NCBI GenBank assembly: GCA_964016985.1
Contig: OZ024828.1
Coordinates: forward strand, 87,746,308 to 87,810,307
From: Anodontia alba
Taxonomy: Eukaryota; Mollusca; Bivalvia; Lucinida; Lucinidae
Reading direction: 5' to 3'
DNA: 64,000 nt
Under the pieces are notes generated by a model, which ran no database searches, was not told the origin of the DNA, and saw only the letters and a program-made list of their open reading frames with translations. The position numbers and the translations under genes are program-made. The stretch's first letter is position 1; each line of letters begins with the position of its first letter. Shown in pieces: positions 1 to 9,393 of this stretch.

Positions 1-50
1 TTGTCTATGCCGATTGCAGCATAGTTTTTTTTTAATTAATTTCATTCAAA

Positions 51-328
51 TATTACGAAAACATGCCTATTCTAGTATATTAAAAATTTACCACCAAAAA
101 ATGAAAATTTTCAGATTAAAAAATTCTGATAGTTTTCATAATTCTGCTCAAAACATAGATTGTGGGTACTCGTTAGAACCGCCTCGACGAGGCGGTTCTA
201 ACGAGTACCATAATCTATGTTTTTGAGCAGAAATAAGAAAACAAATGTATACCCCTGTAAACCCCAGTTTTACTATATAAAAGTGGGGTTTAAGAGGGTC
301 AAAGTTATATAGGCGTGTTTTCGTGATG
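51..328 (+). mobile_element. Foldback MITE, GAACCGCC-palindrome family, copy 1
   Basis: Typical member of the dominant repeat family of this window. Its left end is a CATTACG-type terminus (here TATTACG) and its right end is CGTGATG. The arms carry AAAACACGCCTAT-type terminal inverted repeats. In the centre, about 160-215, lies a palindrome of GTACTCGTTAGAACCGCC and its complement. The right half carries a second small hairpin (ACCCCAGTTTTA / TAAAAGTGGGGT). There is no coding capacity, so it is presumably mobilised in trans. Flanking bases are a and g, so there is no 1-bp duplication here. Confidence 0.9.
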
Positions 329-533
329 GTATAATATTTTCAAATGACTGAAATAAGAAATTTGAAAATGAATAAACTCAGAACTGAATTGATTGGTTTT
401 AATCTTATTTGTTTGATTTGTACACCTTATATCTCGCTAGCTCGTCTTTCGGTGAAAAAAAAAAAGCTTTTTAAGGATACTGATAAGGATTGTCATCTCA
501 AACTCCCCCGCCCTGCCCTGTTAAATAAATTCC

Positions 534-811
534 CATTACGAAAACACGCCTATTCAAATATATGGAAATTTTCACCTCCAAAAAAATGAAATTTTTCAGA
601 TAAAAAACTCTGATATTTTTCATATTTCTGCTCAAAACATAGATTGTGGTACTCGTTAGAACCGCCTCGGCGAGGCGGTTCTAACGAGTACCCACAATCA
701 ATGTTTTATGCAGTAATAAGAAAAATAATGTATACCCCTGTAAACCCCAGTTTTACTATATAAAAGTGGGGTTTAAGGGGGTCAAAATTATATACGCATG
801 TTTTCGTGATG
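534..811 (+). mobile_element. Foldback MITE, GAACCGCC-palindrome family, copy 2
   Basis: Same layout as copy 1: CATTACG start, central palindrome at about 645-695, CGTGATG end. The base before the element and the base after it are both c, compatible with a 1-bp target duplication. Confidence 0.9.
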
Positions 812-1165
812 CGCCCACTATAGGAGCTGGTGACCTGTATTTTTTTATCTATTCGGAACCAGGTCACCCGGCATGTAAAGCCCGTCTTTTATCTGACTGA
901 TATTATTACTTTGATTATCCAAAAGATTGATATATTTTTCAGCATATATTTCAAAACAAACAAGGATAATCACGTCAGGAACCCTGCAATCAGACGGCCA
1001 ACTCCAACTGGTTCATACTTTTGCAATTTAAACCCATTTTAGACTGAATAACCCCCACCGCCTTCCTTCCTCCTCCCCCACCCCTACCATACTGGTTCAT
1101 AGTTTTGCAATATTAACCCATTTTAGACCGAAAAGCCCCAAATCCAACCCAGTACTACATGTATA
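812..1165. other. Unassigned AT-rich spacer
   Basis: No gene or strong repeat is seen. The 70-codon open frame here has no recognisable motif. A short phrase about an unplaced 'ccatttta' stretch occurs twice (near 1035 and 1120), suggesting a small degenerate duplication. Confidence 0.4.
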
Positions 1166-1167
1166 TA

Positions 1168-1467
1168 CAGTAGACTCTCGTTATCTCGACCTCGCTTATC
1201 TCGAATAACCGCTTATCTCGAAGTAAAAATCTGGCCCCTGTTTTAACATGAACATCTAAGAGCAGGTTACAAAATATTGTGGATATTATCCACAATATTT
1301 TTATATATGTCTACTCTAACTTCAGGCGTCAAATTATATAATCATTTGTGAAATGTGGTTGTTTGATTTATTTTTTCCTCAATTCTGCAGATCTGATATG
1401 TCGAGCTACAGATATCTCGAAGTATTTCAGAGAGTCCCTTGGACTTCGAGATAACGAGAGTCGACTG
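1168..1467 (+). mobile_element. pogo/Tigger-like MITE with TA target duplication
   Basis: A 300-bp element with termini CAGTAGACTCTCGTTATC and, inverted, ATAACGAGAGTCGACTG. It is flanked on both sides by TA (1166-1167 and 1468-1469). It has an internal short palindrome (ATATTGTGGATATTATCC region). CAG termini with TA duplication are characteristic of pogo/Tc1-mariner non-autonomous elements. Related copies lie at 54106-54429 and 54894-55224. Confidence 0.85.
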
Positions 1468-1782
1468 TATTTGAAAAGTCGATTTTCAACTTCAGCTATG
1501 TCAGACTACATGATTCAGATATTCCAACAGAAAAAATAGCTAAACTATATGGAAACAGACCTCGATCAGACGCCGCATTCTGCCCTTCACCCTTTTAGGG
1601 GTCTCTAGACTAAAATGGGTTAAAGCTCTTCTTGAAGTGCTTCTGAAAAATTGGGATGGAAAAGCATTCTAATAAAAAAAATGGATGGAACCGTTTTCCG
1701 AAAATTTTATTTCAAGGTTGGAAGGCTATGTCCAAAAGTACAGATATTGAGCTTGGAGTGTTTTCCTTCCAGTGCCTTGTAG

Positions 1783-1992
1783 CTTTCGTGGATTGATCAC
1801 AAAATATCTTCTACGGTCATTCTCCCCCTTCCGCTGATTCAAGAAGAGCAGTTGTCAGTTTCTGGCGGAAGAATGTGCACGGGTACTGGTTAACCGCTTG
1901 GAGACTAAATCTGCCCAGTAAAAGTGTGGTTAGGTAAACTGACCGGCTTGACATGACCTTAATAGTGTTGGCTGGGCCGTTAAACTTCAGTC
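1783..1992 (+). repeat. tRNA-SINE remnant, 5'-truncated
   Basis: This corresponds to the body and 3' part of the SINE that is complete at 26767-27062: the phrases GTTGTCAGTTTCTGGC, ACTGGTTAACCGCTT and GGTTAGGTAAACTGACC occur in the same order. The tRNA-like head with A and B boxes is missing. An old, truncated or decayed copy. Confidence 0.8.
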
Positions 1993-2144
1993 TAACCCAC
2001 CAAATTCAGTACTTTGTTTCAGTATAGCTTTTTATTCGCGGAACAACTAGCAGAGCAAATAAACCCACGTATTCATTTTTTATCTTTTTTTTTTATAATG
2101 TCAGGTTTTCCGTATGCGTTATCATATTTGTACCATAAAAAAAT

Positions 2145-2390
2145 AAGCCGAAACGTAAGAAAATGTACCTTCGAGCATGCGCTCTCAGTGAAGATTCAGA
2201 TCAGTCTGCGCATTCGCACAGTCTGATCAGCAGTTTCACTGCCCGAATTTTGGATAGCCAGTGCTGCAAAGTTTCATCATGCGGACAACGAAGACTCTGA
2301 TCAGATTGCGCTGATGCGCAGGCTGATTTGAGTCTTCGTTGGACGCACATATGAGAAGGTTAGTTTTCTCACGGTTGTGACTCAAACGGA
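2145..2390. repeat. GATCAG-palindrome repeat, copy 1
   Basis: Member of a second palindromic repeat family. It contains two imperfect hairpins: AGATCAGTCTGCGCATTCGC followed by its inverse near 2195-2230, and ACTCTGATCAGATTGCGC with its inverse near 2290-2340. The ends (near GAAACGTAAGAAAATG and AGTTTTCTCACGGTTG) are imperfect inverted repeats. No coding capacity. Copies recur through the window. Confidence 0.75.
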
Positions 2391-3140
2391 CTCGTGCTAT
2401 AAAACTGAATGATAGAAGATAGTTATGCACCAATTCTATGATTTTTATCTACGTAAACATCCCTGATGTTTAAATAAACGAAACCTTTTGGCAGTGCCTG
2501 GAATATTTTATTAATTGTCTATTGAAGAGGAGTAGATACACGCCCATGGGAAGCAACATTGTGATTGTCAACATTCCTTTGTCTCCCTTCTGAAAAATAA
2601 AAGTCTTCTCTAAAAGAAAGACTGCTTTCATTGGGTCCATCTACTCCCTGTTGATTTGTCTTAAAACTGCTTGACTGGCTAGCAAATAGTGTAGACATTT
2701 TTAAGTAGTAGTTTATTTGTGTATACACAGTTCTCCCTTTTATTAGCTTAAATACGGTATGCAGCGTATACATGTACAGTACTAACTCTAAATATTAGGA
2801 CATCTTTTCTCCTTACTTGTCTCACAATTTGAACAAGTTCGTGTTACTACCTGTTTGCCCGTCTAAAAACTGCCGGAGTGTCAATAGGTTCAGAGCCTGA
2901 TCAGACATCACGTTCGTCTGACCTGGATCTACACTGTTTGCTCAGGCCTGTCTTCTCAAGTACTTTGGATTATTATGATATATGTATCTGTAATGCAATC
3001 TCATACAATAAAATTCCCCAGCAAGGTATATTCGTGTCTCAATTTCAACTTTGACAAGGTTTGCCATATCGTGTTACTTTACAGAGAAATTGTCAAGATG
3101 GGTATTGATGACAATTCTGGGATAATTTTGTTTATGTCTC
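2391..3140. other. Unassigned spacer
   Basis: No supported gene. The 84-codon minus-strand frame at 2519-2773 has no motif I recognise. A degenerate piece of the 'CTGGATCTACACTGTTTG' hairpin family is visible at 2885-2957. Confidence 0.4.
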
Positions 3141-3145
3141 ACTAA

Positions 3146-3217
3146 AGCATAAGTTGTGGTACTCATTAGAAGCGCATCGACGAGGCGCTTCTAATGAATA
3201 CCCACAACATATGTTTT
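3146..3217. repeat. Solitary palindrome, diverged core of the foldback family
   Basis: A hairpin whose stem reads TTAGAAGCGC / GCGCTTCTAA instead of TTAGAACCGCC / GGCGGTTCTAA. It keeps the outer GTGGTACTC...TACCCAC. It directly abuts a full copy of the main family at 3218. Substitutions in one arm are mirrored in the other, so palindromy is preserved despite divergence. Confidence 0.75.
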
Positions 3218-3461
3218 CATTACGAAAATACGCCTATTCAAATATATAGAAAATTTCACCTCCAAAAAACTGAAAATTTTCAGAAAAAACAAGATTGTTG
3301 GTACTCGTTAGAACCGCCTCCGCGAGGCGGTTCTAACGAGTACCCACACTCTATGTTTTTGAGCAGAAATAAAAATAATGCATACCCCTGTAAACCCCAG
3401 TATTACTACATAAAAGTGGGGTTTAAAGGGGTCAAAATTATATAGGCGTGTTTTCGTGATG
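3218..3461 (+). mobile_element. Foldback MITE, GAACCGCC family, copy 3
   Basis: CATTACG start and CGTGATG end, with the palindrome at about 3297-3349. The left half is shortened by a deletion between the GAAAATTTTCAGA arm and the palindrome. Flanked by t on both sides. Confidence 0.88.
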
Positions 3462-3921
3462 TTATGGAGAACTGTAGAAAATCATCCCAGAATTTTCGCC
3501 AAACACTTCTCCTTAACAAGCCCTCTGATATTAGTGTGTCAGCGCACGAAAAACAATATTCTTATAACTTCCACAGGATCGTATCTATAGTATTAAGTAA
3601 CACTGTGATCTGAAACTGTTATCAGGTCTGAGCTTATCAGCTGTAATGCATTGAAGTTAGCTGCTTTTTCATGATGGATTTGTAATTGGAACTTCCTTCG
3701 ATTAACATGTTTGTAAATTTTTTCCTGGATTTTTTTAATGGATAGGTAGGTCGGTATTTGCTTCTGATACATATTTTAGAAGCATATCAGCAGGCACATG
3801 ACGTTTATTTATTTTTTTTTTTTGTTTTCTGGATTTTATTTTAACCCATTTATGCCAAGTGGATTCGACTACCTTATGATTTGGACAATTCCGTTTCCAA
3901 GTTAAAGAAGTGTCTGGTATG

Positions 3922-3924
<3 letters not shown>
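3462..3924. other. Unassigned AT-rich spacer
   Basis: No coding, RNA or repeat signal recognised apart from short T runs near 3810. Confidence 0.4.
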
Positions 3925-3963
<39 letters not shown>

Positions 3964-3964
3964 T
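3925..3964. repeat. (ATT)n microsatellite
   Basis: About 13 uninterrupted ATT units. Confidence 0.97.
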
Positions 3965-4049
3965 TAGAGGCTTAAGTCGAAAATCATGTTTAAAATCGGA
4001 TACAGTTTGAGTACTTTTGTCTTACTTGTTTTATAATTTTACATTTATG

Positions 4050-5101
4050 GCAAATTTGCATCAAATTTAGAACTTCAGTTTTTTTGTTTTGTTTTTTTTT
4101 TCTTGTTTTTTGGTGATGTTGCATCAAATTAAGGAACTAAATAATATTTTATATTAGTGAAGTTGCATCAAATTTAGAAACTCACAATTTTTGTATTGGG
4201 GATATTGCATCAATTTTAGAAGCTAAGATGCTTATGTATGGTGATGTTGCATCAAATTTAGAAGGTAACTTTTTTGTATTGTTGATGTTACATCAAATTT
4301 AAATGCTCACATTTTGTACTTGTGTTGTTGCATCAAATTTAGAAGGTAACATTTTTGCATTGGTGAAGTTGCATCTAATTTAGACGCTAACATTTTTGTA
4401 TTGGTGAAGTTGCATCAACTTTAAAAGGTAGCATTTTTGTATTGATGAAGCATCAAATTTTGTAGTGATGATGTTGTTTCAAATCAGAATCTGACAATTT
4501 AGAAGCTAACATTGGTGAAGCTGCATCAAATTTAGAAGATAACATTTTTGTATTTGTGATGTTGCATCAAATTCAGAAGCTAACATTGTTTTGTATTGGC
4601 GATGTTGCCTCAAACTTAGAAGCTAACCTTTTTATATTGGTGATGTTGCATCAAATTTAGAAGCTACCATGTTTTTGTATTGGTGATGTTGCATCAAATT
4701 TAAGACTAATATTGTTTATATAGGTCATGGTGCATCGAACTTAGATGCTACCCTTTCTGTATTCCCAGTCAGCATACTACGTAAATCTATATCGGGCCGT
4801 CATCGGCCCGTCAGGGTAGCTGACGGGCCGATGACGGCCCGATGTAGATTTACGTAGAATGCTAGCTGGGTTTGTGATGTTATATCAAATGTAGAGGCTA
4901 ACATTTTTTGTATTGGTGATGTGGCATCAAATTTGAAAGCTATTTTTTGTATTGGTGATGTTGCATCAAATTCAGAAGTTTACATTTATGTATTGGTAAA
5001 GTTACATCAAGTTTAAAAGCTAACATTTTTGTATTGGTGATATTGCTTCAAATTTAGAAGTGAACATTTTTGTATTGGTCATATTGCTTTAAATTTAACA
5101 A

Positions 5102-5132
<31 letters not shown>

Positions 5133-5165
5133 GTATTGGTGACGTTGCATCAAATTTAGAAGCTA
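4050..5165. repeat. Minisatellite, ~40-bp unit
   Basis: More than 20 degenerate units of about 40 bp with the phrases GTATTGGTGATGTTGCATCA and AATTTAGAAGCTAACA. Unit length varies through small deletions and T-run expansion (a long T run lies at about 5105-5132). The array is interrupted by a 107-bp palindromic insertion at 4764-4870. Confidence 0.93.
4764..4870. mobile_element. 107-bp palindromic mini-element, copy A
   Basis: 51-bp left arm, 5-bp loop (GGTAG), 51-bp right arm. The element starts CCCAGTCAGCATACTACG and ends CTAGCTGGG. Each arm contains its own small self-complementary stretch, CGGGCCGTCATCGGCCCG, so a branched cruciform can form. It sits inside the 40-bp minisatellite. Removing it together with one TT restores the array spacing, indicating a 2-bp TT target duplication. 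A second copy of identical length is at 13781-13887. Confidence 0.9.
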
Positions 5166-5303
5166 ATCTGCTTTCTGTTAATATACTTATATCTGATTAA
5201 CAAAGCAACTAGATATATGTGCATTCGAACAGTCTAGCCAGAGCTGTCATTACCAGCCTACAGAATATATGGAATTTCTAGGGTGCATCAGCGAAAAGAG
5301 AAA

Positions 5304-5580
5304 CATTACGAAAACACGCCCATTCAAGTATTGAAAATTTCACCACCAAAAACTAAAAGTTTTCAGATAAAAAATTCTGATATTTTTCATATTCCTGCTC
5401 AAAACATAGATTGTGGGTACTCTTTAGAACCGCCTCATCGAGGCGGTTCTAAAGAGTACCCACATTCTCTGTTTTTCATCAGAAATAAGAAAAAATATGT
5501 ATACCCCTGTAAACCTCAGTTTTACTATATAAAAGTGGGGTTAAAAGGGGTCAAAATTATATAGGCGTGTTTTTGTGATG
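5304..5580 (+). mobile_element. Foldback MITE, GAACCGCC family, copy 4
   Basis: Complete copy with a on both flanks. The palindrome stem reads CTCTTTAGAACC and GGTTCTAAAGAG. The family consensus is CTCGTTAG/CTAACGAG, so the same change is present in both arms. Confidence 0.9.
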
Positions 5581-6158
5581 ATCACAAAGAGACTGTGGCG
5601 ATGTACAGACTGGGTTGGGCCTTTGTTATTACAGACGGCATATGGAACTTTTTCTTGTGTTACGTGCCATAAGAATATATATCCAAGAATTCATTTACCT
5701 GCTACTCCCGCAACATTTTCCTATATGTTTTTCGTTAAGCTCTTTCTCCTCAGTGAGACCCAGAATTCAATGAAATTACAAAATTTTAATGGAAAACACT
5801 GCATCGGACTCAATAAGTTTACATAGAGACTCACTGGGCTAGGACTCTCTTAGTTCCTAGGACTCATACGCACTAAATTATAAAATAGTCACTGTATAGC
5901 TGTCTTTTAGGTAACTTTAAAGGCCTCATGTTCCTCAAAAATAGACATTTTTTTTATCCAAGAAAGGTTTAATACATTGATATATGAACTTAATACCACC
6001 ATAAAATGTGGCATCTTACAGCTTTTAAAATTTCAGTTAGTCTCTCGTTTTTGAAATGGATCAAAAATGAAATGCTGTTTTATCGTATCTCTTAATTAAT
6101 GTTGGCAACATTAATTGTTGACGTTTGATACGTTTTACGTATCACAGTTAATCCGTTA
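5581..6158. other. Unassigned spacer
   Basis: An 83-codon frame (5575-5826) has no recognisable motif and overlaps the MITE end. A small palindrome, TTAATGTTGGCAACATTAA, lies near 6097. No gene is supported. Confidence 0.35.
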
Positions 6159-6359
6159 TGCCAGAGCCTGTTCAAATTATCAGGACTTCATGGAGCGTGG
6201 GAAGTGCTCACTACAAAGTTGTTGAGCCAGGGGTATCAAAAAACCAAACTGGTAGCAACACTTAAGAAGTTCTATTGGAGACATCATGATCTGGTCAATC
6301 CCTACAATGTGGCAGTTTCCAGAATTGTTTCTGATGTTTTTGCAAATGACGAGCCATAA
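6159..6359 (+). pseudogene. Fragment of a Penelope-like ORF, C-terminal region
   Basis: In the frame read from about 6177 the peptide runs LTTKLLSQGYQKTKLV then LKKFYWRHHDLVNPYN, ending at TAA 6357-6359. This resembles the segment downstream of the RT core in metazoan Penelope-type ORFs (LT-KLL-QGY ... FY-RH-DLV-KYN, recalled from the family, not searched). No RT or endonuclease part is seen nearby. Probably a short dead fragment; function none. The remnant at 59.7-63.4 kb appears to belong to the same broad class. Confidence 0.5.
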
Positions 6360-6780
6360 GTAGACTTCCAAAATCCCGGACATACGATTCTACCTACATT
6401 TCCTTCGTTCAGGCCTATGGGCATGGTTGGGAACCTTGCCTACCAAGTAATGCTTACTATCCGCGGACGCCTGATTACACCCTTTATTCTGGGGTCCATG
6501 TCTGTTGGTCTGAACATTCTGATTCGTCATTCGTTTACGGATTTTTGAGTTTGGATTACGGCCTGGGTACCATGACCACAACTACTCATAATACTTTTTG
6601 TATAAGCTGCCTAATTACTCGTATAATTGCACTACGACTAAAGTAATGACATATTTAATCTTGGTGATTGCTTATCTGGTGTAAGCAATTGTTTGTTACC
6701 AAATTATTGTGAGGTGAAAAATCAACATTGGAAACTTCGAAACAAAAAAAATATATATATTTTATGCAAATACGCGCCGT
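6360..6780. other. Spacer, possibly further retroelement remnant
   Basis: The + strand frame near 6395-6560 contains RPMGMVGNLAYQVML followed by a hydrophobic stretch. This may be downstream sequence of the same dead retroelement, but I do not recognise it. No intact gene. Confidence 0.3.
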
Positions 6781-7021
6781 CATCACGAAAACATGCCTAT
6801 ATGATTTTGACCCCCTTAAACCCTTCATTAATATTGAAAAACTGGGGTTTACAGGGGTATACATTACTTTTCTTATTTCTGCTAAAAAACACAGTGGGTA
6901 CTCGTTAGAACCGCCTCGATGAGCAGAAATATGAAAAATATAATAATATTTTATCTGAAAATTTTCATTTTTTTGGTGGTAAACTTTTTCAGTATATTTA
7001 AATAGGCGTGTTTTCGTAATG
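6781..7021 (-). mobile_element. Foldback MITE, GAACCGCC family, half-palindrome copy
   Basis: Minus-orientation copy with both termini (CATCACG and CGTAATG) and t on both flanks. The central palindrome stops at GAACCGCCTCGATGAG: the second arm is deleted. The break lies at the palindrome centre. Confidence 0.88.
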
Positions 7022-7139
7022 TCTGCACGCGGGATGAATACGTAACAATGCCCCTCAAGTCAAAAATTCGCACACGACCATTTGTCATCAGACCCATATC
7101 ATTTACATTAAAGTGCATTTCCGAAATATACGCTTAGTG

Positions 7140-7262
7140 TTATTTTTATTTATTTATTTATTTATTCATTTTTATTTTTTTTTTATTTATTTATTTATTT
7201 TATTTTATTTATGTATTTATTGTTTTTTTTTTTTTTTTTTGTTTTTTTTTTTTTTCTTTTTT
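7140..7262. repeat. T-rich simple repeat (TTTA)n and T runs
   Basis: Tandem TTTA/TTAT units grading into long T runs interrupted by G. The open frames here encode only homopolymeric F/L/K and are not genes. Confidence 0.95.
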
Positions 7263-7339
7263 GCTTTTCATGCACGAACAAGTCAAACTGTTTGCATTGC
7301 ATGATTGTGCGCAAGCACATAAGACTGCAACACGATATC

Positions 7340-7548
7340 TTAACGTTAAGCATGCGGGGTAAAAATTTCAGCAGACGACATTTTGAAACATTGTTTTTCT
7401 TATTTTTCCCAGAAAATAGACTTTGAAATATAATGCAAATTGTCCTAAGGAGACAATTTATATGAAATGTCAAAGTTTATTTTCTGGAAAATAATAAGAA
7501 AAGTGTCATCAATTTGCTGTCTGCTAATAATCAGCATGTGGTGTACTT
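7340..7548. mobile_element. TTAA-type palindromic MITE, GACATTTCATGC family, copy 1
   Basis: Foldback repeat with TTCAGCAGACGACATTTTG near the left end and a degenerate inverse near 7520. The central hairpin is GCAAATTGTC / GACAATTT. The left side begins at TTAA; the right side is decayed. Better copies are at 18311, 19835 and 22767. Confidence 0.75.
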
Positions 7549-7733
7549 CGATTACGACAATGGCAATGTTTGTTGGTTCAAGTTACCTGTAAGTGCTCCA
7601 TTGAACTGATACTGCGTTTTAAAACAGATTGCAACCACTACAGTATCATTTATCTGGAAGTTTTGCATTTTCCCTTAAACGACGTTAAAACGTTTTAAGC
7701 ATTAGAAAAATTACCCATAATGCAAAACGTGTA

Positions 7734-9054
7734 CGAGGGTCAGTCAGAAAGTTCTGACAATGGACTCATTACATTTTTGTCTATTATCCTACGATCATGA
7801 AAATTCACACGCTGGGGCTTTTACACTTCGCGAATCAAATAACGTCAAAAACACGCACGTGCGCCTTATAATGTCACGTTGACATCACGTCATTTGCACG
7901 TTCTTGGAACGTCATGGTCGCGGTAAGCGTAGAAGAGCAACGGTCGTACATAAAAATTGAATATTTAAGAAGGAAATCAGGCAAAGAAATTCACGAACAT
8001 TTATGTGAAGCTTGTGGAAATAATGTACTGTTTTTTAAGACAGTCTACAGGTGGTTAGCACGTTTCTCGGCGGGGAAACTGACATTTCGGTTGAAGCTCG
8101 CAGTGCTAGGCCTGATGAGGCTACAGATCCCTATCACATCGAAAAAAGTAAAGGCAGTCCTTGATGAAGACAGAAGGTTGACATGTGATGAAGTAGCGGA
8201 ACGTGTCGGGATAAGTCACGGGTCGGTTCATGAAATTATAACACGGCATTTAAAAATGAGACGGATTGCCGCAATGTGGGTGCCGCACTTCCTGACGCGT
8301 GATCAAATGCAAGAAAGGGTACGGATTGCAGAAGACCATATAAATCGGCATGAAAAAGATGGCAAAACATTTTTAAATTGCATTGTGGCTATAGACGAGA
8401 CATGGTTTCGTAGTTTTGAGCCGGAGTTAAAGTCTCAACCTACTGAATGGCATTCTCCAGCCTCGCCGGGGTCTGCAAAGTTTCGTAGAAAACATGAAAA
8501 TTTAAAGCAACTAGCAATTTTTGCATATGACAATAGCGGTTTACTCACGACAGATTATGTTCCCGTTGGAGAAATTGTTAATGGAGAGTATTATTCAAAC
8601 GTTCTGAGAAAAAAAAATGCGACCAGCTATGCGTAAGAAACACCCAGCGCTATTAAAAGCCGGGCCGATACTTCTGCACGACAACACGCTACGCCACATA
8701 AATCGTGACATGTGACGTCGGTAATCGACGAATATAAGTGGGAAACTTTGAAACACCCTGCTTATTCTCCGGATTTGAGTCCTTGTGATTTTGATCTCTT
8801 CCCAGAATTAAAAAAAACCGTTAAGAGGAGTAAGACTTGAAGACTTAGATGAGCTCAAAGTTGCTGTGGCCAGGGAGGTTCGACGTGTCTTCTCTGGTTG
8901 CCTAGCAACCGGAATTGGAGACTTACCGAACCGATGGAACGCAGTCATCGAACGAGGGGGAAATTACTTCGAAGGATTCTAGCTACGGTAGGTCTCTACA
9001 ATTTATTGTTTTCTTGTACCAAGACCATTGTCAGAACTTTCTGACTGACCCTCG
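7734..9054 (+). mobile_element. mariner-family DNA transposon, decayed
   Basis: A 1321-bp element with perfect ~30-bp terminal inverted repeats beginning CGAGGGTCAGTCAGAAAG. It is flanked by TA on both sides (7732-7733 and 9055-9056). Length, TA target and the transposase inside all fit mariner. The perfect termini suggest the copy is not very old, although the ORF is already broken. Confidence 0.95.
7914..8982 (+). pseudogene. mariner transposase, frameshifted
   Basis: The frame is open from ATG 7914 for 240 codons and carries the N-terminal helix-turn-helix region, with a second HTH-like stretch (DEVAERVGISHGSVHEI). The first catalytic Asp lies in AIDETWFRSFEPE. It then shifts: the second Asp is in LHDNTLRH (about 8680) and the third in SPDLSPCDFDLF (about 8787). 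The spacing is consistent with a D,D34D mariner enzyme after allowing for a small indel. Several frameshifts and stops lie between 8620 and 8830. The C-terminus ends GNYFEGF, TAG 8980-8982. The enzyme would cut and paste the element at TA sites; this copy cannot encode an active protein. Confidence 0.92.
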
Positions 9055-9327
9055 TAATAAATGGACGTATCGCTGATCATACAGATGATATACTGAATAA
9101 CAAAATTGAAACTCGAAATTTAACAACTGCGTATGATGCCACGTGTACTTGCTTCACATTCCGTTTTTGCATCGTCATAGTAATGTCATAGAACATAGCA
9201 TTTTATTAATCATCTACTGAGACTCAAATGTTGAATCTGATTCCTTAAAATGTCTCCTTAAACACTTCTGAATTGGTCTCATTCATTCAAAGTCATACAC
9301 AGGTAATGCAAGAACATACACCCTCCA

Positions 9328-9328
9328 A

Positions 9329-9359
<31 letters not shown>

Positions 9360-9393
9360 ACACACTCAAAGAAAATATATATATATATATATA
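9328..9393. repeat. C run, (CA)n and (TA)n microsatellites
   Basis: A C homopolymer followed by about ten CA units, then a (TA)n tract that adjoins the left end of the next element. Confidence 0.93.

Noticed and set aside
51..328. Helitron interpretation of the foldback family
   Set aside because: It has two-sided terminal inverted repeats and no 5' TC / 3' CTRR ends or A-T insertion site.
2236..2433. 65-codon minus-strand frame containing EDSNQPAHQRNLIRVF
   Set aside because: The same peptide phrase (EDSDQTAHPRSLIRVF) recurs at 19241-19501 because both are the GATCAG palindromic repeat. It is a repeat-derived translation, not a gene.
4050..5165. Regular repeats resembling a CRISPR array
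   Set aside because: Units are contiguous and degenerate with no unique spacers; an ordinary minisatellite in an animal genome.
7113..7473. Phe/Lys-rich frames
   Set aside because: Translated T-rich simple repeat.
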